DNA of 64,000 bases. Source: Sandaracinaceae bacterium. GTDB taxonomy: Bacteria; Myxococcota_A; Polyangia; Polyangiales; Houyiibacteriaceae. The notes beneath the pieces are model-generated. The model searched no databases. It worked only from the letters and a program-made list of their open reading frames with translations, and had not been told where the DNA came from. Below, piece by piece: positions 36,630 to 47,234 of the stretch (positions are counted from its first letter, which is position 1; every line of letters begins with the position of its first letter). Position numbers and translations under genes: made by a program. The DNA lies in assembly GCA_016706685.1 (NCBI GenBank), contig JADJJE010000011.1, positions 1 through 64,000 of the forward strand. Reading direction: 5' to 3'.

Positions 36630-38436
36630 CCGGCGAAGCTACCACAGGGTAGCGGTGCGAGGTGTCGCCCACCCGGAGCTCCACCACGTGCCGGCCCGGC
36701 GTGACCACCAGCCCGCGGATGGGCGTGCGCCTGCCGGTGTCCACTCCGTCGAGGAAGACGCGCGCCGCGGGGATGGTGTTGATGTCCAGCGTGGTGGCGC
36801 CACCGGCGGCGGGCGCGGTGGTGGTGCTGTCGGCCGTGTCGTCGCCAGGAGCGCGCGCCTCACGTGTGCGGCGCGCCACTACGGTCTCGCTGCCGTTGGT
36901 GGGAGCAACGTCTCCCTGCGGGTGGTCGCCCTGGGCCGACTGACCGGCTGCGGTAGCGTCCGTGGCGTCCTCTGCGGGTGGCGTGGTCCCATGGGCTGCC
37001 GCCGGCGACTCGCCCTCGAGAGGCCCGGGCGCCTGCGTGGCACCGCCAGCCTGGGCGGGCGGCGCGGGCGGAGGGGTGATGGCCGGCTGCTGTGCCGCAG
37101 GCCGCCTGGCCAGCACGATGGCTACCAAGATGATGACCAGGCCCAGCGCCGCGGCCCAGAACCAGATGGGCGCACCCCAGAGCGTGCTGGGGATTCCGCG
37201 GCGCCGTGCGGGGCTCAGCGGGCGGCCTGGCAGCGTCTCGAGCGCCGAAGCGGGCGGCGTGTCCAGCGCCGAGAACGGAGCCGGCTGAGGTGCCCCGGGC
37301 TTCAGCGAGTCCGACACCAGCACCGTCACGCCAGCCAGCTCGAGCGGGGACGCGGCGATGGTGGTGGGCGCGTCGTCGTCGTCGAAGACCGGCTTGCCCA
37401 TTACGGTGGGGTCGTCGTCCGTGGCCTCCATGCGGAAGCCCAGCGCGTCGTCGCTCTGGTCGGACGGCGTGGGCCGGTGGCGCGGCTTGGCGAGCGCGTC
37501 CTCCACCACGATCAAGCGACGCAGCGTGCGCTGGGCTTCGCCCGGGTCACGCACACAGGCCAGGAGCGCCACCCGCATGGCCTCGGCGTCGGCGAAGCGC
37601 TCGCGCGGGTCCACCCGCAGGGCCCGCGCGATGACCGCGTCCAGCTCGGGGGAGACGGCCGGCCGGAGCTCTGCGGGGTGCTGCCGATGCAGCCCGCGCG
37701 AGACCTTGTCCACGCACTCGATGAACGAGGTGCCGCTGACCACTGGGCGCCCCGTGAGCAGCTCGTACGCGCTGGCCGCCAGCGAGTAGAGGTCCGTGCG
37801 CTGGTCCACGCTCTTGAAGTCCGCGAAGTGCTCGGGGCTCATGTAGGTGAGCGTGCCCAGCACCACGCCCGTCTTGGTGAGCGTCTCGTGCCCGGCCCCG
37901 GACGAGTCCCCGAGGATGGCCTTGGCCAGCCCGAAGTCCAGGATCTTGGTCTGGAAGCCGTCGCCCACGCGCGCCACGAAGAGGTTCGCGGGCTTGAGGT
38001 CACGGTGCAGGATGCCCTTCCCGTGCGCGTAGTGGAGCGCGTCCAGGCACTCGGCGATGCAGTGCACCACCACCTCGATGGGCAGCGGCCCCACGGCCTG
38101 CAGCAGCTCGCGCAGCGAGAACCCCGAGAGCAGCTCCATCTCGAGATAGGGCCCCAGCACGGCGTCCTCACCGAAGTCGCGCACCTCCACGATTCCGGGG
38201 TGCTCGAGGCCAGCCGCCTTCTGCGCCTCGAGGCGGAAGCGCGCCATGTACTCGCGGTTGTCGAAGTGCCGCGCGTGCATGAGCTTGATGGCCACGTCGC
38301 GGTCGAGGTGCAGGTGCCGCGCGCGGTACACCGTGCCCATGCCGCCCGACGCCACCGCACCCAGGATCTGGTACTTGTCGGCGACGAGCGTGCCTTGCAG
38401 CGTCGAGGCGCCGGGTTCGACCGGATCGTGGGCCAT
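36589..38436 (-). CDS. Membrane Ser/Thr kinase with C-terminal PEGA domain
   Basis: 615 residues. The N-terminal kinase domain (about 20-290) is complete: GAVASGGMGTVYRA loop, VAIKLMHAR lysine, HRDLKPANLF, DFG in ILDFGLA, GTLTYMSPEH and DLYSLAASAYELLTG. An acidic/Pro-rich juxtamembrane linker leads to a membrane helix (about residues 422-443, IWFWAAALGLVIILVAIVLA) and a disordered periplasmic linker. A C-terminal PEGA domain (about 545-600) has LDINTIPAARVFLDG and GRHVVELRV. It senses from outside and phosphorylates inside. The stop overlaps the receptor start by 41 nt, suggesting a kinase-receptor operon that may couple signalling to uptake. Confidence 0.9.
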   Translation of the reverse strand: MAHDPVEPGASTLQGTLVADKYQILGAVASGGMGTVYRARHLHLDRDVAIKLMHARHFDNREYMARFRLEAQKAAGLEHPGIVEVRDFGEDAVLGPYLEMELLSGFSLRELLQAVGPLPIEVVVHCIAECLDALHYAHGKGILHRDLKPANLFVARVGDGFQTKILDFGLAKAILGDSSGAGHETLTKTGVVLGTLTYMSPEHFADFKSVDQRTDLYSLAASAYELLTGRPVVSGTSFIECVDKVSRGLHRQHPAELRPAVSPELDAVIARALRVDPRERFADAEAMRVALLACVRDPGEAQRTLRRLIVVEDALAKPRHRPTPSDQSDDALGFRMEATDDDPTVMGKPVFDDDDAPTTIAASPLELAGVTVLVSDSLKPGAPQPAPFSALDTPPASALETLPGRPLSPARRRGIPSTLWGAPIWFWAAALGLVIILVAIVLARRPAAQQPAITPPPAPPAQAGGATQAPGPLEGESPAAAHGTTPPAEDATDATAAGQSAQGDHPQGDVAPTNGSETVVARRTREARAPGDDTADSTTTAPAAGGATTLDINTIPAARVFLDGVDTGRRTPIRGLVVTPGRHVVELRVGDTSHRYPVVASPGESVRLFRVLPTD

Positions 38437-38469
38437 TCGCCCGCGAGCCTATCACCTCCCGGGGTGCGG

Positions 38470-41397
38470 TTAGAAGCGCGCCAGCTGAGTGAGCAGCTCA
38501 CCGAGGCGCTGCGCCGTGGCGGGGTCGCCGCTGGCCGTGGCCGACGAGAGCAGGCCCTCGAGGGTGAGGCTGGCGTCCTGCACCACCGCTCGCAGGCTCG
38601 AAACGTCGCGCGCAGCCGACTTGGCGCGGGCCTCGGCGGCCTCCAGCTCGGCGTCACGAGCCCGCAGCCGTGTGCTCAGCTCGGTGAGATCGGGAGCGGC
38701 CTCGGTGCTGCGCTCCAGCTGCTCGGCCCGGCGCTGTGCCGCCATTCGGCTGCTGCGCTCGTTGTGCAGCTCCTCGCTCAGCCGCGCGGCGCGCTCCTCC
38801 AGCTCCAGCATGGCGCGCTTGGTGGACTCCTCGTCCGACGCCACCGGGGAGGCGCCCGCCAGGCGCCGGTCCAGCGCGCGGATGCGGTCATCGCGCTCCT
38901 CGAGCTGGGCGGTGAGCGAGCGCATCAGCGTCTCCTGCCCGGAGAGCTCGCTCTCGAGGGTCTGCAGGCGCTCGAGGTAGGCGGCCACGGCCTCTTGGGC
39001 CTCGCTGCCACTCGGCGTGGGGAGGCGCCCGTCCAGTCCGTCGTCGTCGCTCGGGGCCTCGATGCCCACGGCGGTGGTGGTGCGCGGCTGGCTACCGGCG
39101 AAGCTCGCGCCGGCCAAGATGGCGTGCGTCTCGCGCAACGCCAAGCGCGCTTCGTCACGAGCCTGGATGGCCTGCGCCACGCGGCCCAGGAGCACGTCGC
39201 GCTCGGCCTTGAGCGCCTCGCTCGCGTCCGACGCCGCCGCCAGCTTCTTGGCCTCGCCGCGCGCTGCCAGCAGCTCTTGGAGGGCCGCCTCGGCTGCCGC
39301 CTTGGCCTCGTCGCGCGCGCGCTCCAGCGCCTGGATGCGACTGGGCTCGACCACGCTCTTGGACAGCGTCTCCACCTCGCGCTGCAGCGCGTCGCGCTCG
39401 TCCACGGCCGCCGAGGCCGCCAGCAGCGCCTCGCGCATGCGCTCGTTCTCGTCGCGCAGGCGGTGGGCGTCGGACTCGCTGGTGCGCGCCACGCCCTCGT
39501 TGTCGCTCAGCTCGAGCTGCAGGCGCGTGATGAGGCCGTCTTTGAGACCCAGCTGCGTGCGCATGCCGTCGATGGCGTCGTTCGCGGCGCGCAGGCGAGC
39601 GGTGAGCTCTGCCTCGAGCTCGGCGTTGCCCGTCACGGGAACGGGCACTGGCACGCTGACCACGGGCGCAGGGGCCGAGGCGGCCAGGGGCGCCGCGCTG
39701 CGCAGGGTGGCCAGGGCTCGCTCGCGCTCGTCCAGGCGGAAGCGGAGCCCCGTGACCTCACCCGTGAGCGCGCGCAGACGGCCCTCGAAGGGCGCGCCTT
39801 CGGCCAGGTCGCGCGCTGCGCCGAGCTGCAGCGAAAGCGCCGAGACGCGCTGCGACAGGTGCGCCTCGCTGCGCTCCAGCTTCGAGATGTGCTCGCGCAC
39901 CTCGTCCGGCAGAGCCACCGGCTCCCGCTCGGCGCTGCGGGCGCGGATGAGCTCGAACTCGAAGCGCTCGCGCAGCTGGCCAATCTCGGCCTGCAGACGG
40001 CGCTCACGCTCGTGGGCATCGGCTGTGTCCGCTTCGGCCAGCGCTAGGAGCGCGCGGGCGCTCTCGTGGAGCTCGCTCACCTCGGCGACGCGGGCGCGCA
40101 GGCCACGCACACGCCCCAGCAGCTCGGCCTCCACCAGCTCGAGCGCGGCGGCTCGCTCGTTGGCGGCGCTGTCTAGCGCGATGCGCAGCGCGTCGTTCTC
40201 GAAGCGCGCGGCGTCCAGCTCGGCTGCCAGCTTGGCATGCTGGAGCGGCGTGGGCAGGTCCGAGGGGCGCTCCACCACCGCGAGCGGGGCCGGCACGGTG
40301 AACGGCGCGGCGACCGGCAGCGCGCCCGAAGGCCCGTCCGTCCGTTCGCGGGCCAGCTCACGCCGCAGGCGCGCCGCTTCTTCCACGGCGTCGCGCACCA
40401 GCGTGCCGCGGCGCTCCACTTCCTGCTCGAGCGCAGCGGCCCGGCGGCCCACCTCGCGCAGGCGCTCCTCGATGGCGTCGTAGGCGTCGCCGCCGTCCGC
40501 ACCCGGCGCGGGCTCTGGCGTGGCCGTGATGCGCGCCAGCTGCTCGCGCAGGGCGTCCAGCTGGTCCTCGGCGCGTGCCAGAGAGGCGTCGCGGGCGGCG
40601 AGCGCACGCTCCACCTCTTCGGCGTAGTCTTCGGAGGCCTCGAGCTGCTCGCGTAGCTCGGCGAGATCTTCGACGTCCTCGGCATCGGGGCCGCCCAGGT
40701 CGTCTTCGTCTTCGTCGTCCTCGCGGTCGTCATCGCGAGCGTCGAGGCGATCTTCTTCGCCCGCAAAAGCGCTGACGCCCGCGCCGAGACCAGCGGTCTG
40801 CACCACCAAGTAGCCCGGCAGGCGATCGCGCTCGGAACCCACCACGGCGATGAAGCGCGCGAGGGGCGGCGTGTCGGTGAGCAAACCAGCGTCCACGGCG
40901 GCGCCCTGCACCTCGCCCGCGCCCAGCTCGGCCACGGTGTCGCCCACGAAGCCGGACTGACCGAACCAGCGGCCCGCCCCGAACACGTCGCGCACGCAGT
41001 CCTGCACGAACTCCGGCTCGAGCCCGCTGTGCGTGTCGGTCACCAGCACCAAGAGGCCGTCTCCCACCAGCCGCTCGAGCCGCTCGAGAGCCTGGCGCAG
41101 GTTCCGGAAGACCCCCAGCTCGGTCACCACCGCCACGTCGTACGGATCGCTCGGCGGCCCATCTGCAAAGGGGCGAATGAGCAGCTCGCCGCGCGTGTCG
41201 TCGCCCTCGTCCGAGTCGTCGAAGATGGCGTCTTCGCGCGTGTCCAGCACGACCACGCGCTCGGCGCGCTCCGCGAGGGCTGCCGGGCCGCGGCTGCGCG
41301 CGTCACCCACCCAGAGGACGCGCTGGCCATCGGCCGCGTCGTCTACCAGCGCCGCAAGGAAGAGGTCGCGGTCGGGAGAAGCATTCGTTCGGGTCAT
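38470..41397 (-). CDS. Long coiled-coil protein with methyltransferase-like N-terminal domain
   Basis: 975 residues from ATG 41397 (MTRTNASP); an in-frame Met 24 codons upstream is less likely. The first ~240 residues form an alpha/beta domain with VLWVGDARSRGPAALAERA and VVVLDTRED, the layout of a SAM-binding Rossmann fold but without a clear GxGxG. A very acidic Asp/Glu hinge (about 245-270) follows, and from about 275 to the end there is uninterrupted heptad-rich coiled coil of nearly 700 residues. That plan recalls myxobacterial motility and polarity proteins such as AglZ and FrzS (globular head plus coiled coil). It is transcribed away from the DUF4175 operon and precedes the PEGA kinase by 33 nt on the same strand. 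Confidence 0.75.
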   Translation of the reverse strand: MTRTNASPDRDLFLAALVDDAADGQRVLWVGDARSRGPAALAERAERVVVLDTREDAIFDDSDEGDDTRGELLIRPFADGPPSDPYDVAVVTELGVFRNLRQALERLERLVGDGLLVLVTDTHSGLEPEFVQDCVRDVFGAGRWFGQSGFVGDTVAELGAGEVQGAAVDAGLLTDTPPLARFIAVVGSERDRLPGYLVVQTAGLGAGVSAFAGEEDRLDARDDDREDDEDEDDLGGPDAEDVEDLAELREQLEASEDYAEEVERALAARDASLARAEDQLDALREQLARITATPEPAPGADGGDAYDAIEERLREVGRRAAALEQEVERRGTLVRDAVEEAARLRRELARERTDGPSGALPVAAPFTVPAPLAVVERPSDLPTPLQHAKLAAELDAARFENDALRIALDSAANERAAALELVEAELLGRVRGLRARVAEVSELHESARALLALAEADTADAHERERRLQAEIGQLRERFEFELIRARSAEREPVALPDEVREHISKLERSEAHLSQRVSALSLQLGAARDLAEGAPFEGRLRALTGEVTGLRFRLDERERALATLRSAAPLAASAPAPVVSVPVPVPVTGNAELEAELTARLRAANDAIDGMRTQLGLKDGLITRLQLELSDNEGVARTSESDAHRLRDENERMREALLAASAAVDERDALQREVETLSKSVVEPSRIQALERARDEAKAAAEAALQELLAARGEAKKLAAASDASEALKAERDVLLGRVAQAIQARDEARLALRETHAILAGASFAGSQPRTTTAVGIEAPSDDDGLDGRLPTPSGSEAQEAVAAYLERLQTLESELSGQETLMRSLTAQLEERDDRIRALDRRLAGASPVASDEESTKRAMLELEERAARLSEELHNERSSRMAAQRRAEQLERSTEAAPDLTELSTRLRARDAELEAAEARAKSAARDVSSLRAVVQDASLTLEGLLSSATASGDPATAQRLGELLTQLARF

Positions 41398-41540
41398 GGG
41401 AGGTCGATTCGGTCCAGCAGATAGCTCAAGAGGAGCGCGACTATACGTGTGCGTGTGATCCCCGGTCAACGCGGACTCCCCGATGCCGCGAAAGCGAGGA
41501 GTGTCGGGATCCTGGCGCGGCTCCGCGCTATGGTGCCGCG

Positions 41541-44519
41541 GTGACGACCGCCCCCGGCGACCTCGAGGCCTATCTGCGACGCGTGCGCTTTCGCGCGGGG
41601 TCGCTCGTGGTGCTGCGGGCCGTGGGGGTGGGCCTGGCCGCCGGGGCGCTGGCGCTGGCGCTGGCCGCGCTGGGCCTCGGTCCCCTGCCCCAGCCGCTGG
41701 TCGCCATCCTGGCCGTGGTGGCCAGCGTGCTCATGGGCGCCGCGCTGGCGGTGCGAGAGCTGCGGCGCACCCGGGCGCTCCGCGGGGCGGGGGCCACCCA
41801 GCTCTTCGCGCACCTCTCGCCGCAGCTGGCGTCACGCGCCAAGAGCGTGCTCGAGCTGACCGCGGCGCCCCCCGGAGCCAGCCTGGACCTGGTGCGGGCG
41901 CATCGCGCCGGGGTGGAGCGCGACCTGCGGGCGCTGCCCCTGGGCGCAGTCACCCCGCTGGGCACCTGGCTGCCAGTGCGGCTCCTGGCGGGGGTCCTGC
42001 TGGTCATGCTGGCGTCCGGGCTCACCCTGCAGACCTCGCGCGGCCGGGCGGGCGCCTATGCGCTCATCCACGCGTTCGACCAGCACGAGCCGGGGGCGCG
42101 GCGGGCGGATCTGGTCGCCGAGACACAGGCCACCCTGCGCTTTCCGGCGTATCGCGCGCGCCCCGCCGAGACACACCCGGGCGCCGACGCCCTGCAGCTG
42201 CCGCATGGCACCACGGTCACCTATCGGGTGCGATTCCACAGCGAGCCCAGCCGCGCCGCGCTGCGCCTGCCCAGCGGTGAGGCGCGCCTCACGCCTGCGG
42301 TGGACCCGCCCAGCGACGGCCTCTGGTACACGGCCGAGTTCGTGGCCAGCACCTCGGGGGCTGTGGAGATCGCCATCCAGCCCTCGGAGGGCGACGAGTG
42401 GGCCGCCGACCGACGCGCTCGCACCCTGCGCGTGCTGCCCGACGCCGAGCCCGTGGCCAGCCTGGCCGGCCCCGAGGGTGGCGCAGACCTCCCGCTGGAT
42501 CTGCCCACGCGCATCGGCTACGCGGCCACGGATGACGTGGGTGTGGTGGAGGTGGCCCTCATCATCGCCCGCCCGGACGGCACCGAAGAGCGGCGTGTGC
42601 TCTCGCGCAACCCCGCCAACCAGGCGCTCCCGCTGGTGCAGGGCAGCGCGGAGATCCTGCCCATCGACCTGGGCGCCCAGCCCGGCGACCGCTTGACGCT
42701 CACGCTCGAAGCGCAGGACGGCGACGTGCTGACCGGCCCCCACCTCACGCGCTCGGCCCCGCTGGCGCTGCGCGTGGCCTCGGCTGGGACACGCCGAGAA
42801 GAGCTGCTGGCGGGGCTCGAGGCGCTCTTCACGGCGGCCCTCGATACCCTGGCAGAGCGGCTGGAGGTGCCCTTGCTGCGCCCCGACCGGAGCGATGCCA
42901 CTGACCTCGCGCGCCACGACCACCTGGCCCAGCTGGAGCGTGGCTTGCTCAGCGCGCTCCGCACCTACGTGATGGCCCAACCCGACACGGGCAGCGTCTA
43001 TGCGGGCCACGCCGCGCGGCTCGAGCGAGGCATGCAGCAAGAGGAGCGCGCCTACCGTGGCCGGGCCGCCGGCGCGCAGCGCGAGCGCCTGGACGCCCAA
43101 CAGACGGAGCTGCTCGAGACCCTGGTGCTCGCCCTCGACGAGCTGCGCGCGCAGGCCCACCTGGCCGACGCCGCGGAGCTGGCCCGTGAGCTGGTGGCCC
43201 TGCGCCGCGAGATCGCGTCGCTGCTGGCCGAGCTGCGGCGGGCCGACACCGCCGAGGCGCGCCAGGCCATCGCCGCCGCCATCGGCCGCGCTCGGGACCG
43301 GCTGGCGCAGCTGGCCCAGCGCATCGCGGAGCTGGATCCGAGCGCGGTGCCGTCCGACTTCGCCAACCGCGACGCCGCCACGCAGCAAGAGGCGGCCGAT
43401 GCGCTGGGCGACCTCGAGCGCGCGCTCGGGGCGGGCGACCTCGACGCCGCGGACCGGCACATGCACGAGCTGGAGCGGCAGATCGACCAGCTGGTGGCGT
43501 CACTGGGCCAGGCCGAAGAAGACTACGCGGAGGAACACTTCGGGGCGCGCGACCGGGCCATGGCCGAAGCGCTCGATGCCCTCGAGGGGCTCGAGACCGA
43601 GCAGCGCTTGCTGGCCGAGCGCACCGACCGGACTCGCCGAGCGGCGGCGGCGCGGGCCCTCGAGGCGCTGCGGGCGAGCGGCGATCCGGACACTCGGCGC
43701 GTGGTGGGCGAGCTGCGGGCGGCGCAGCAGGCGCTGCGCGGCGTGCCGGAGGGAGGCATCGGCATGCGCGACCGGGACACGCTCTCACGGGCGCGCCAGC
43801 GGCTGGTGGACGCCGAGGATGCCCTCGCCAACGGCGACCTGGGGGAGGCCCGCCGCATGGTGGCCGAAGCGCGAGCGGACTCGCTGGGCCTGTCGCGTGA
43901 CCTCGAGCTGTCGGCGCTCATGTTCGGTGGCGCGGGGGGACGCACCGCCGACGCCGCAGCACAGGTGTCGGCCGCCGCGAGACGCATCGCCGCGCTGGAG
44001 GGTCAGCTGGACCGCACCATCCCCGACCTGCGGGACCACCTGGCCGCCGACGAGAGCGCCCAGCTGCGTGACGACACCACGCGCCAGCAGACCGCTGAGA
44101 GCGCCACCGAGCGGCTGGCGGGCCAGTTCCGTGAAGGTCCAGGCGGCGAGGCCCTGAGCGACGACGCGGCCGCCACGCTCGACACCGTGGGCCAACAGAT
44201 GCAGGAGGCGCGGCGCTCGCTGCGGCGGCTGGACGCGCTGGGGGCCGGTGCCCGCCAGGCCGAAGCGGCCGAGGCGCTGCGCGAGCTGCGCGAAGAGCTG
44301 GAAGAGCAGAGCCGCGGTGGAGGTGGGGGCGGAGGCGGCGGGGCGGGCGGCGGCGGCGGCGGGGGCAACTCCTCCAGCCAGCGCGTGGCCATCCCCACGG
44401 CAGAGGACCACGAGGGCCCGCAGGCGTTCCGCCGGCGCGTGCTGGATGCCATGGACCGCCGCGCCCCGGGCGGCTACGAAGACGCCGCCCGCCGCTACTA
44501 CGAGAGGCTGCTGCGATGA
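41541..44519 (+). CDS. DUF4175-like membrane protein
   Basis: 992 residues from GTG 41541. The N-terminus has two membrane helices (VGVGLAAGALALALAALG, residues ~34-51, and PLVAILAVVASVLMGAALAV) plus a third near 155. A beta-rich region with FPAYRARPAETHP and YRVRFHSEPS follows, then a 500-residue helical, Glu/Arg-rich region, a run of glycines (~930-945) and a C-terminal helix. This plan matches DUF4175 proteins that lead Bat-type operons. The stop overlaps the next start by 4 nt (ATGA). It is probably part of an inner-membrane complex of unknown function. Family assignment is by layout; I see no catalytic motif. Confidence 0.65.
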   Translation: MTTAPGDLEAYLRRVRFRAGSLVVLRAVGVGLAAGALALALAALGLGPLPQPLVAILAVVASVLMGAALAVRELRRTRALRGAGATQLFAHLSPQLASRAKSVLELTAAPPGASLDLVRAHRAGVERDLRALPLGAVTPLGTWLPVRLLAGVLLVMLASGLTLQTSRGRAGAYALIHAFDQHEPGARRADLVAETQATLRFPAYRARPAETHPGADALQLPHGTTVTYRVRFHSEPSRAALRLPSGEARLTPAVDPPSDGLWYTAEFVASTSGAVEIAIQPSEGDEWAADRRARTLRVLPDAEPVASLAGPEGGADLPLDLPTRIGYAATDDVGVVEVALIIARPDGTEERRVLSRNPANQALPLVQGSAEILPIDLGAQPGDRLTLTLEAQDGDVLTGPHLTRSAPLALRVASAGTRREELLAGLEALFTAALDTLAERLEVPLLRPDRSDATDLARHDHLAQLERGLLSALRTYVMAQPDTGSVYAGHAARLERGMQQEERAYRGRAAGAQRERLDAQQTELLETLVLALDELRAQAHLADAAELARELVALRREIASLLAELRRADTAEARQAIAAAIGRARDRLAQLAQRIAELDPSAVPSDFANRDAATQQEAADALGDLERALGAGDLDAADRHMHELERQIDQLVASLGQAEEDYAEEHFGARDRAMAEALDALEGLETEQRLLAERTDRTRRAAAARALEALRASGDPDTRRVVGELRAAQQALRGVPEGGIGMRDRDTLSRARQRLVDAEDALANGDLGEARRMVAEARADSLGLSRDLELSALMFGGAGGRTADAAAQVSAAARRIAALEGQLDRTIPDLRDHLAADESAQLRDDTTRQQTAESATERLAGQFREGPGGEALSDDAAATLDTVGQQMQEARRSLRRLDALGAGARQAEAAEALRELREELEEQSRGGGGGGGGGAGGGGGGGNSSSQRVAIPTAEDHEGPQAFRRRVLDAMDRRAPGGYEDAARRYYERLLR

Positions 44520-46099
44520 GCGCGCGACGGGACATGCCCAGACATCGCGCGCCGGTGCTGCTGGCCTGGGTGGCGCTGATGTCGCTCTGCCCGGCGCTCA
44601 CCACGCACGCACAGCCTGGTCGCGCTCGCGGTGCGTCCGCGGTCGAGGCGGGCGAGCGGGCCATCGCCGACCTGCGCGTGGAGGAGGCCGCCGAGCTCGC
44701 GCGCACGGCGCTGCGTGAGCGTCCCGATGACTCACGCGCCATCGCGCTCATGGGCGTGGTGGCGTTTCACCAGGGCGACTATGGGTCTGCCGTGAGCCAC
44801 CTCGAGCGCGCGGGCAACGTGGGCGAGCTGGGTGAGCTGCTGACCACCGTGCGTTCCACCCGAGACCTCCTGGCCCCGTTCGTGAGCGCTCGCTCCTTGG
44901 ACGACAGGTATCAGGTTTGGCACTCCCCTGGCCCCGATGCCCTGTTGGTCCCCTATGCGCTCGACGCGCTGCAGGCGGCCGACCGCTACATCAGCGGGGT
45001 CCTCGGCCACCGTGTTCCAGGCCCGATTCGGCTCGAGATCTACCCCGATGCGCGCAGCCTGGCACAGGTGTCTTCGCTCACGGTGCAAGACATCGAGCGC
45101 TCCGGGACCATCGCGCTGTGCAAGTGGGACCGGCTGATGGTGACCTCGCCGCGCGCGCTCCTGCACGGCTACGCGTGGACGGACACCATCTCGCACGAGC
45201 TGGTCCACTTGATCCTGGCCCGCGCCAGCCGAGACCGGGCCCCCGTCTGGGTGCAGGAAGGCATCGCCAAGTACTTGGAGGGCGGCTACCGGCGCGGCGC
45301 GGGCACCTTCGCGCTCGATGCCGTGAGCCAAGGCATCCTCCACGAGGCCTCCACGGGAGACGCGCTGCTGCCGTTCGAGCGGCTGCACCCGTCCATCGCG
45401 CTGTTGCCCTCGCAGCGCGACGCGGCGCTCGCGTTCGCGCAGGTCTCTACATTCGTCCAGGGGTTTCATTCACGCTACGGGAGCCCGGGACTGGTGGACG
45501 TCATCCGGCGCATGGCCGCCGACGAAGATGCACGCGAGGCCTTCTCCGCTGCGGCAGGCGCACCCTTCGCTGAGCTCGAGAGCCGCTGGCGGGCCGACGT
45601 GCGCGCCCTGCCGAGCCCCACGCGCCCTCGCCTGCTGCCTCGCCGGTTGGTCGCGGCCATGGGCGCCCAAGACGACACCGCCGATGTGGCCGAGCTGGGC
45701 GCCGAGGCCCGGCGGCGCCTGCGGTTGGGCGACCTCCTCTACGGTCGTCGCCGCTTCGGTGCCGCAGCCCACGAGTACGCGGCCGCGCTGGTCATCGCCC
45801 CGGAGGACCCGGTGGTGGCGGCCCGCTTCGCCCGGTCGGCGCTGGAGAGCGGCCAGGCCGAGCGTGCCGTGGAAGCGCTGCGGCCCGTGGTGGCCACGCA
45901 CCCCGAATACGCCCCATCCGCAGCGCTCCTGGCCCGTGCCCTCGAAGCCTCTGGCCAGAGCGCCGAGGCCAGCCGAGTCGCGCAGCAGGCCATCCGGCTG
46001 AACCCGTTCGACCCGGCCCCCCACTGCGTGCTGAGCACCGCCGGCCCGGAGCGGGAGCGCCCCGCCGAGGCGCAGCGCTGCGCGTCCCTCGGGCGCTGA
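44516..46099 (+). CDS. Gluzincin-type (peptidase MA-like) metalloprotease with TPR region
   Basis: 527 residues with a signal peptide ending THAQ. A TPR-like stretch (residues ~40-105) is followed by a metallopeptidase domain with SHELVHLILARASRDRAPVW (HExxH) and downstream E in QEGIAKYLEGG, a gluzincin pattern found in 'peptidase MA family' proteins. A second TPR block (residues ~400-500, AAHEYAAALVIAPEDPVVAA) closes the protein. It should be periplasmic or surface located; zinc-dependent proteolysis is inferred from the complete motif. Its start overlaps the DUF4175-like gene by 4 nt, so it belongs to the operon. Confidence 0.8.
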   Translation: MSARRDMPRHRAPVLLAWVALMSLCPALTTHAQPGRARGASAVEAGERAIADLRVEEAAELARTALRERPDDSRAIALMGVVAFHQGDYGSAVSHLERAGNVGELGELLTTVRSTRDLLAPFVSARSLDDRYQVWHSPGPDALLVPYALDALQAADRYISGVLGHRVPGPIRLEIYPDARSLAQVSSLTVQDIERSGTIALCKWDRLMVTSPRALLHGYAWTDTISHELVHLILARASRDRAPVWVQEGIAKYLEGGYRRGAGTFALDAVSQGILHEASTGDALLPFERLHPSIALLPSQRDAALAFAQVSTFVQGFHSRYGSPGLVDVIRRMAADEDAREAFSAAAGAPFAELESRWRADVRALPSPTRPRLLPRRLVAAMGAQDDTADVAELGAEARRRLRLGDLLYGRRRFGAAAHEYAAALVIAPEDPVVAARFARSALESGQAERAVEALRPVVATHPEYAPSAALLARALEASGQSAEASRVAQQAIRLNPFDPAPHCVLSTAGPERERPAEAQRCASLGR

Positions 46100-46190
46100 C
46101 CCCGCAGCGAGCGGGTTTCCGCCCGGCAGTTTCTCGTTAGATTCAGGTGAAGTCGCCCGTGCTTCGCGGTATGACGACGCAACCGTCCTC

Positions 46191-47230
<1,040 letters not shown>

Positions 47231-47234
<4 letters not shown>

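Noticed and set aside
36430..40047. A 1205-codon plus-strand reading frame.
   Set aside because: It is antisense to the PEGA kinase and coiled-coil genes; its translation is low-complexity with no domain, the usual effect of GC-rich codon bias.
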